The translations under genes were made by a program, and so were the position numbers. The notes beneath the pieces were generated by a model. That model was not told the DNA's origin and did no database searches. It saw nothing but the letters and a program-made list of their open reading frames with translations. 34,714 nt of DNA, from positions 1 to 34,714 of the forward strand of contig JBEIJQ010000014.1 of assembly GCA_040380145.1 (NCBI GenBank). Direction: 5' to 3'. Below, one piece after another: positions 32,019-34,714 of this stretch (its first letter is position 1; each line of letters starts with the position of its first letter). This stretch comes from JBEIJQ01 sp040380145. Lineage in GTDB: Bacteria > Bacteroidota > Bacteroidia > Chitinophagales > Saprospiraceae.

Positions 32019-34376
32019 ATGGCTCGTCTTTTTTGCTTGCTCTTTTCCTTCTGTTGGTCGCTTTTCCCGTACTTCGCTGCAGCCCGTACCCTGCCCGACC
32101 GAAGCACCTGCGGTTCGCTTTTCGCGGAAAAATTTCGGAGCGCCCCTGACCCGATGGGCAAGATCGCCGATCTGCGCCCGGCAGCGGACGGCCGTTTGAG
32201 CGCTTCTTCCACGGATGTTTTTTTCAAATTTTTCAGTGCAAAAAAACAAAAATCGGATCGCCTCCTCGCCGATGGAGCCCCTTCCCCTTGCCTAGTCAGC
32301 GCCGATTTCGCCATTGCCTTCGACTATTGCAACGGCCTGTACACGGCCACCTCGACGGCCACCGGCAACGGTTCCCTGTCTTATGAGTGGAACAATATCG
32401 CGAGCGGACCGAACTTCACCGCGCAGCCGTTTCCGGGAGCGAACACCCTCTGCTTGACCGTCACGAACTTGACAGCCGGCGGCTCTATCTGCCGAGACAC
32501 CGTTTGCCAAACCTTCGAGTGGCCGGCCAACGGACCCATGACGGTCGCCATCGCCGGTCAGGGCAGCTGCGGACAGTACGACCTGGCGGCCGCGGTCGCG
32601 GGAGGCGCCGCCCCCTTTTCTTTCCTGTGGAGCAACGGCGCGGCGACGGCCCTCCATACGGTCACCTCCTCCGGGACCTATTGCGTGACGGTGACCGATG
32701 CCAACAACTGTACCGCCACGGCCTGTCGAACCGTCAGCGTGGGGACTCCGATCCCCATTTTTTTCGACCAAAGTCCAGGCGGCAACTGTTCGGTGCGGAT
32801 CCTAAGCCTTTTGTGGGCATGGGGGAGCCGCCCCGGCACCTATGCCTGGAGCAACGGAGACAACAGTTTCTTCACGACGGTCGCCTCCGACGGCACCTAT
32901 TGCCTGACCTACACGGATCTAAACGGTTGCCAGTCCGTGGCCTGTACCACCGTCACCGTTCCGACACCTCCCACGGTGGCATTCACTTCCGCACTCACCT
33001 CGCCGACCAACTGCCTGCGCATGAATTACACGAGCTCGGTTTCGGGAGGAAACGGCCCCTTTACCTACGCTTGGAATCTGGTCGGCACCGCCCAGCTCAA
33101 TTCACCGTCCCCCAATCTGACCAACATCGTATATACCGCAACCGGCCTGTACCCGGTCTGCGTGACGGTCACCGATGTGTACGGCTGCACCGCCACGGCC
33201 TGCCAGCAGGTGCAGGTAGGACAGACCTGCACCCTCGACAATGTGGATTTTTGCACCACCGTGGAACCGAGCGGAACCAACCGATTCCGTGTCACGGTCA
33301 GCGATGTGGTACACAACTGCAACGGAACCGCCACCTTGCAGTACTCCTTCAACGGCGGTGCGACCTGGGGCAACAGCTCTTCGTTTCTCGCCTCTGTACC
33401 GGGGTCCATCATCGTCTGTGTCCGCGTCCATTGCGCCGTTTGCGGACAGACCTGCACGCGCACCGGCTGCAAAAACGTGCAGATCAACGCCCCTTGCAAC
33501 ATCCCCGCCACGGCCACGCTGAGCGTGACCGTGAACCCCACCACGCGAGTGGCGACCTTCACCGCCTCCGCGCTCAGCCCAGCAGCCATGGACTACCAAT
33601 GGGACTTCGACGGCAACGGCACCATCGATGCCGCCACCACGGCGAATGTCGTCACCAATAGCTATGCTTACGGCACCCACCAAGCCTGCGTGACCATCCG
33701 CCGCTCGGCCAACTGCTCCAAGAGTATCTGCCGCACCGTGATCATCCAAGAACCCTGCAATGTGACGGCCAACTTCTCGGCCAGGCACTGCACCGACAAC
33801 CCGCTCACGGTCAACTTCACCGGCTTGGCCACCAACAACACCTCCGTGCAATGGATTTTCGGCGACGGCAACATTTCTTTTGCCAACAACCCGACCCATA
33901 CCTACGCCGCGGCGGGCGCCTACACGGTCGAACTGTACGCCTATAAGCCCAATTCCAATTGCCTGATGCGGGTGCTATACACCGTCATCGTCGGTCCCAA
34001 AAACTGCGACGGCAACAATCCGCCGGCCAATATGACCGTCAACGACAACGGCGAAGAAACCGCCGAGGAGGCCGGCAACACCCTCCTCGAAACCGACGGC
34101 TCCGAAACCACCGAACAGTCCCTGGACGGCCTCGGCCTCTTCCCCAACCCGGCCAGCGAACGCGCCCACTTGGTATTCGACCTCGATCAAGCACATGAAG
34201 TTCAGGTCACCGTCCTCGACATCAACGGCAAGGCTCTCCTGAATCTGCAATCCCCTGCAACGGACGGCCGCAACCTGATCACCATCCCCACCGAACGCCT
34301 CGGACAAGGCCTGTACCTCGTGCGCCTCCATGCGGGCGGAACCGTACTAACGACGAAGTTGTTGATCCAGCGGTGA
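32019..34376 (+). CDS. T9SS-exported surface protein, head-less paralog of the preceding gene
   Basis: This 785-residue protein has a signal peptide similar to its neighbour's (MARLFCLLFSFCWSLFPYFA). A ~65-residue linker of no recognisable fold replaces the propeller-like head. Homology with the neighbour resumes at SDRLLADGAPSPC (the neighbour has SDSLCANNAPSPC). It continues through the same SprB/PKD-like units (NVDFCTTVEP, WDFDGNGTIDA near 527, WIFGDGNISF near 611) to a T9SS sorting domain from LFPNPASERAHL (about 706) to KLLIQR. The upstream in-frame extension to 31950 lacks a signal peptide, so ATG 32019 was chosen. It has its own promoter-like box and terminator. It may be a stalk-only variant that is still exported; its role is unknown. 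Confidence 0.9.
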   Translation: MARLFCLLFSFCWSLFPYFAAARTLPDRSTCGSLFAEKFRSAPDPMGKIADLRPAADGRLSASSTDVFFKFFSAKKQKSDRLLADGAPSPCLVSADFAIAFDYCNGLYTATSTATGNGSLSYEWNNIASGPNFTAQPFPGANTLCLTVTNLTAGGSICRDTVCQTFEWPANGPMTVAIAGQGSCGQYDLAAAVAGGAAPFSFLWSNGAATALHTVTSSGTYCVTVTDANNCTATACRTVSVGTPIPIFFDQSPGGNCSVRILSLLWAWGSRPGTYAWSNGDNSFFTTVASDGTYCLTYTDLNGCQSVACTTVTVPTPPTVAFTSALTSPTNCLRMNYTSSVSGGNGPFTYAWNLVGTAQLNSPSPNLTNIVYTATGLYPVCVTVTDVYGCTATACQQVQVGQTCTLDNVDFCTTVEPSGTNRFRVTVSDVVHNCNGTATLQYSFNGGATWGNSSSFLASVPGSIIVCVRVHCAVCGQTCTRTGCKNVQINAPCNIPATATLSVTVNPTTRVATFTASALSPAAMDYQWDFDGNGTIDAATTANVVTNSYAYGTHQACVTIRRSANCSKSICRTVIIQEPCNVTANFSARHCTDNPLTVNFTGLATNNTSVQWIFGDGNISFANNPTHTYAAAGAYTVELYAYKPNSNCLMRVLYTVIVGPKNCDGNNPPANMTVNDNGEETAEEAGNTLLETDGSETTEQSLDGLGLFPNPASERAHLVFDLDQAHEVQVTVLDINGKALLNLQSPATDGRNLITIPTERLGQGLYLVRLHAGGTVLTTKLLIQR

Positions 34377-34410
34377 TCAGCATGACCAGAATGGGCAATT
34401 CATCGATCAA

Positions 34411-34436
34411 CCTCCGAAACCGGAGGGGGATTTTTT
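34411..34436 (+). terminator. Intrinsic terminator after the second surface-protein gene
   Basis: CCTCCG (34411-34416), loop AAAC, CGGAGG (34421-34426), then GGGA and six T. It lies 34 bases after the stop codon and resembles a shortened version of the terminator after the first paralog, as expected if the whole unit was duplicated. Confidence 0.85.
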
Positions 34437-34714
34437 GGGGCAACCTTTTGAATGCCGTTGCAGGCGGTGGTTGCATTTACAAGTTGAATCCTGCGGTTAA
34501 AAATTTTCGGAAAATTACTTTTTGTAAGAATAAGTTTGACAAAAGTGATACAAAAAGGCAGTTCCCCCAATTCTATCCAAAAAAAACGTCCTTCGCCTAA
34601 AAACACCGCCCTCCCAAATAATTTCGGCCGCTTCGCGGCACTGCTCCCGTCCGGACGACACGCTCCGCAGCCTCCACTACGCTCGCTCGGCGGCGCTCCG
34701 CATGCCGCCCGCGC
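34437..34714. other. Intergenic end of window, no gene recognised
   Basis: The first ~165 bases are A/T-rich with no supported frame. From about 34620 the composition turns sharply GC-rich, with a GCCGC-TTC-GCGGC hairpin near 34626-34638 and CGCTCCGC-type repeats. This may be the edge of a dispersed repeat or of a gene beyond the window. Confidence 0.4.

Noticed and set aside
1..34714. CRISPR array, rRNA, or insertion sequence with transposase
   Set aside because: No regularly spaced identical repeats, rRNA sequence or transposase-like protein was seen.

Overview
The window reads as Bacteroidota chromosome. The evidence is several secreted proteins with C-terminal type IX secretion (T9SS) sorting domains, GEVED, SprB-like and PKD-type surface repeats, a DUF5362 membrane protein, and repeated TAnnTTTG elements (the -7 box of Bacteroidota sigma factors) just upstream of genes. 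The coding DNA is GC-rich for the phylum. An aerobic, fatty-acid-oxidising relative of Saprospiria would fit, but that placement is inference.

Layout. 1-4607 (minus) is the 5' 1,535 codons of a giant secreted modular protein whose C-terminus lies outside the window. 4608-5363 is non-coding. 5364-8310 (minus) is a compact run: DUF5362 protein, flippase-like membrane protein, secreted metallophosphoesterase. Divergent from it are parB (no parA beside it), a 233-bp element with 35-bp inverted repeats, then a row of outer-membrane-like protein, folC and sixA. fadI (minus) and fadJ (plus) diverge from a 102-bp spacer and supply thiolase and hydratase/dehydrogenase steps of beta-oxidation. Next come a solitary AIPR-family protein with a nuclease-like N-terminus, a bidirectional terminator and tRNA-Gly(CCC).

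17.8-26.8 kb is mostly housekeeping: a START-like lipid-binding protein, a long coiled-coil protein of unknown role, a small membrane protein, a Crp/Fnr regulator, and the minus-strand set mazG, rnd-like exonuclease and ctaA (heme A synthesis). A 2Fe-2S ferredoxin and a PhoD-like phosphatase with a T9SS tail follow.

26.9-28.0 kb holds two adjacent decaying genes on the minus strand: a ComF-like phosphoribosyltransferase (PRTase_3 type) with one nonsense codon and one +1 frameshift, and the C-terminal remnant of a HAD hydrolase. This pairing is typical of tellurium-resistance-associated (ter) biosynthetic clusters.

28.2-34.4 kb holds two tandem paralogous T9SS-exported surface proteins. The first has a ~490-residue propeller-like head; the second lacks it but keeps the same repeat stalk and sorting tail. 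Both have the same promoter element at nearly the same distance and a strong terminator. The last ~280 bases hold no recognisable gene.

The most interesting items are the decayed HAD/PRTase pair, the lone AIPR nuclease-like gene, the head-less paralog, and the inverted-repeat element after parB. I saw no complete, clearly new multi-gene system.
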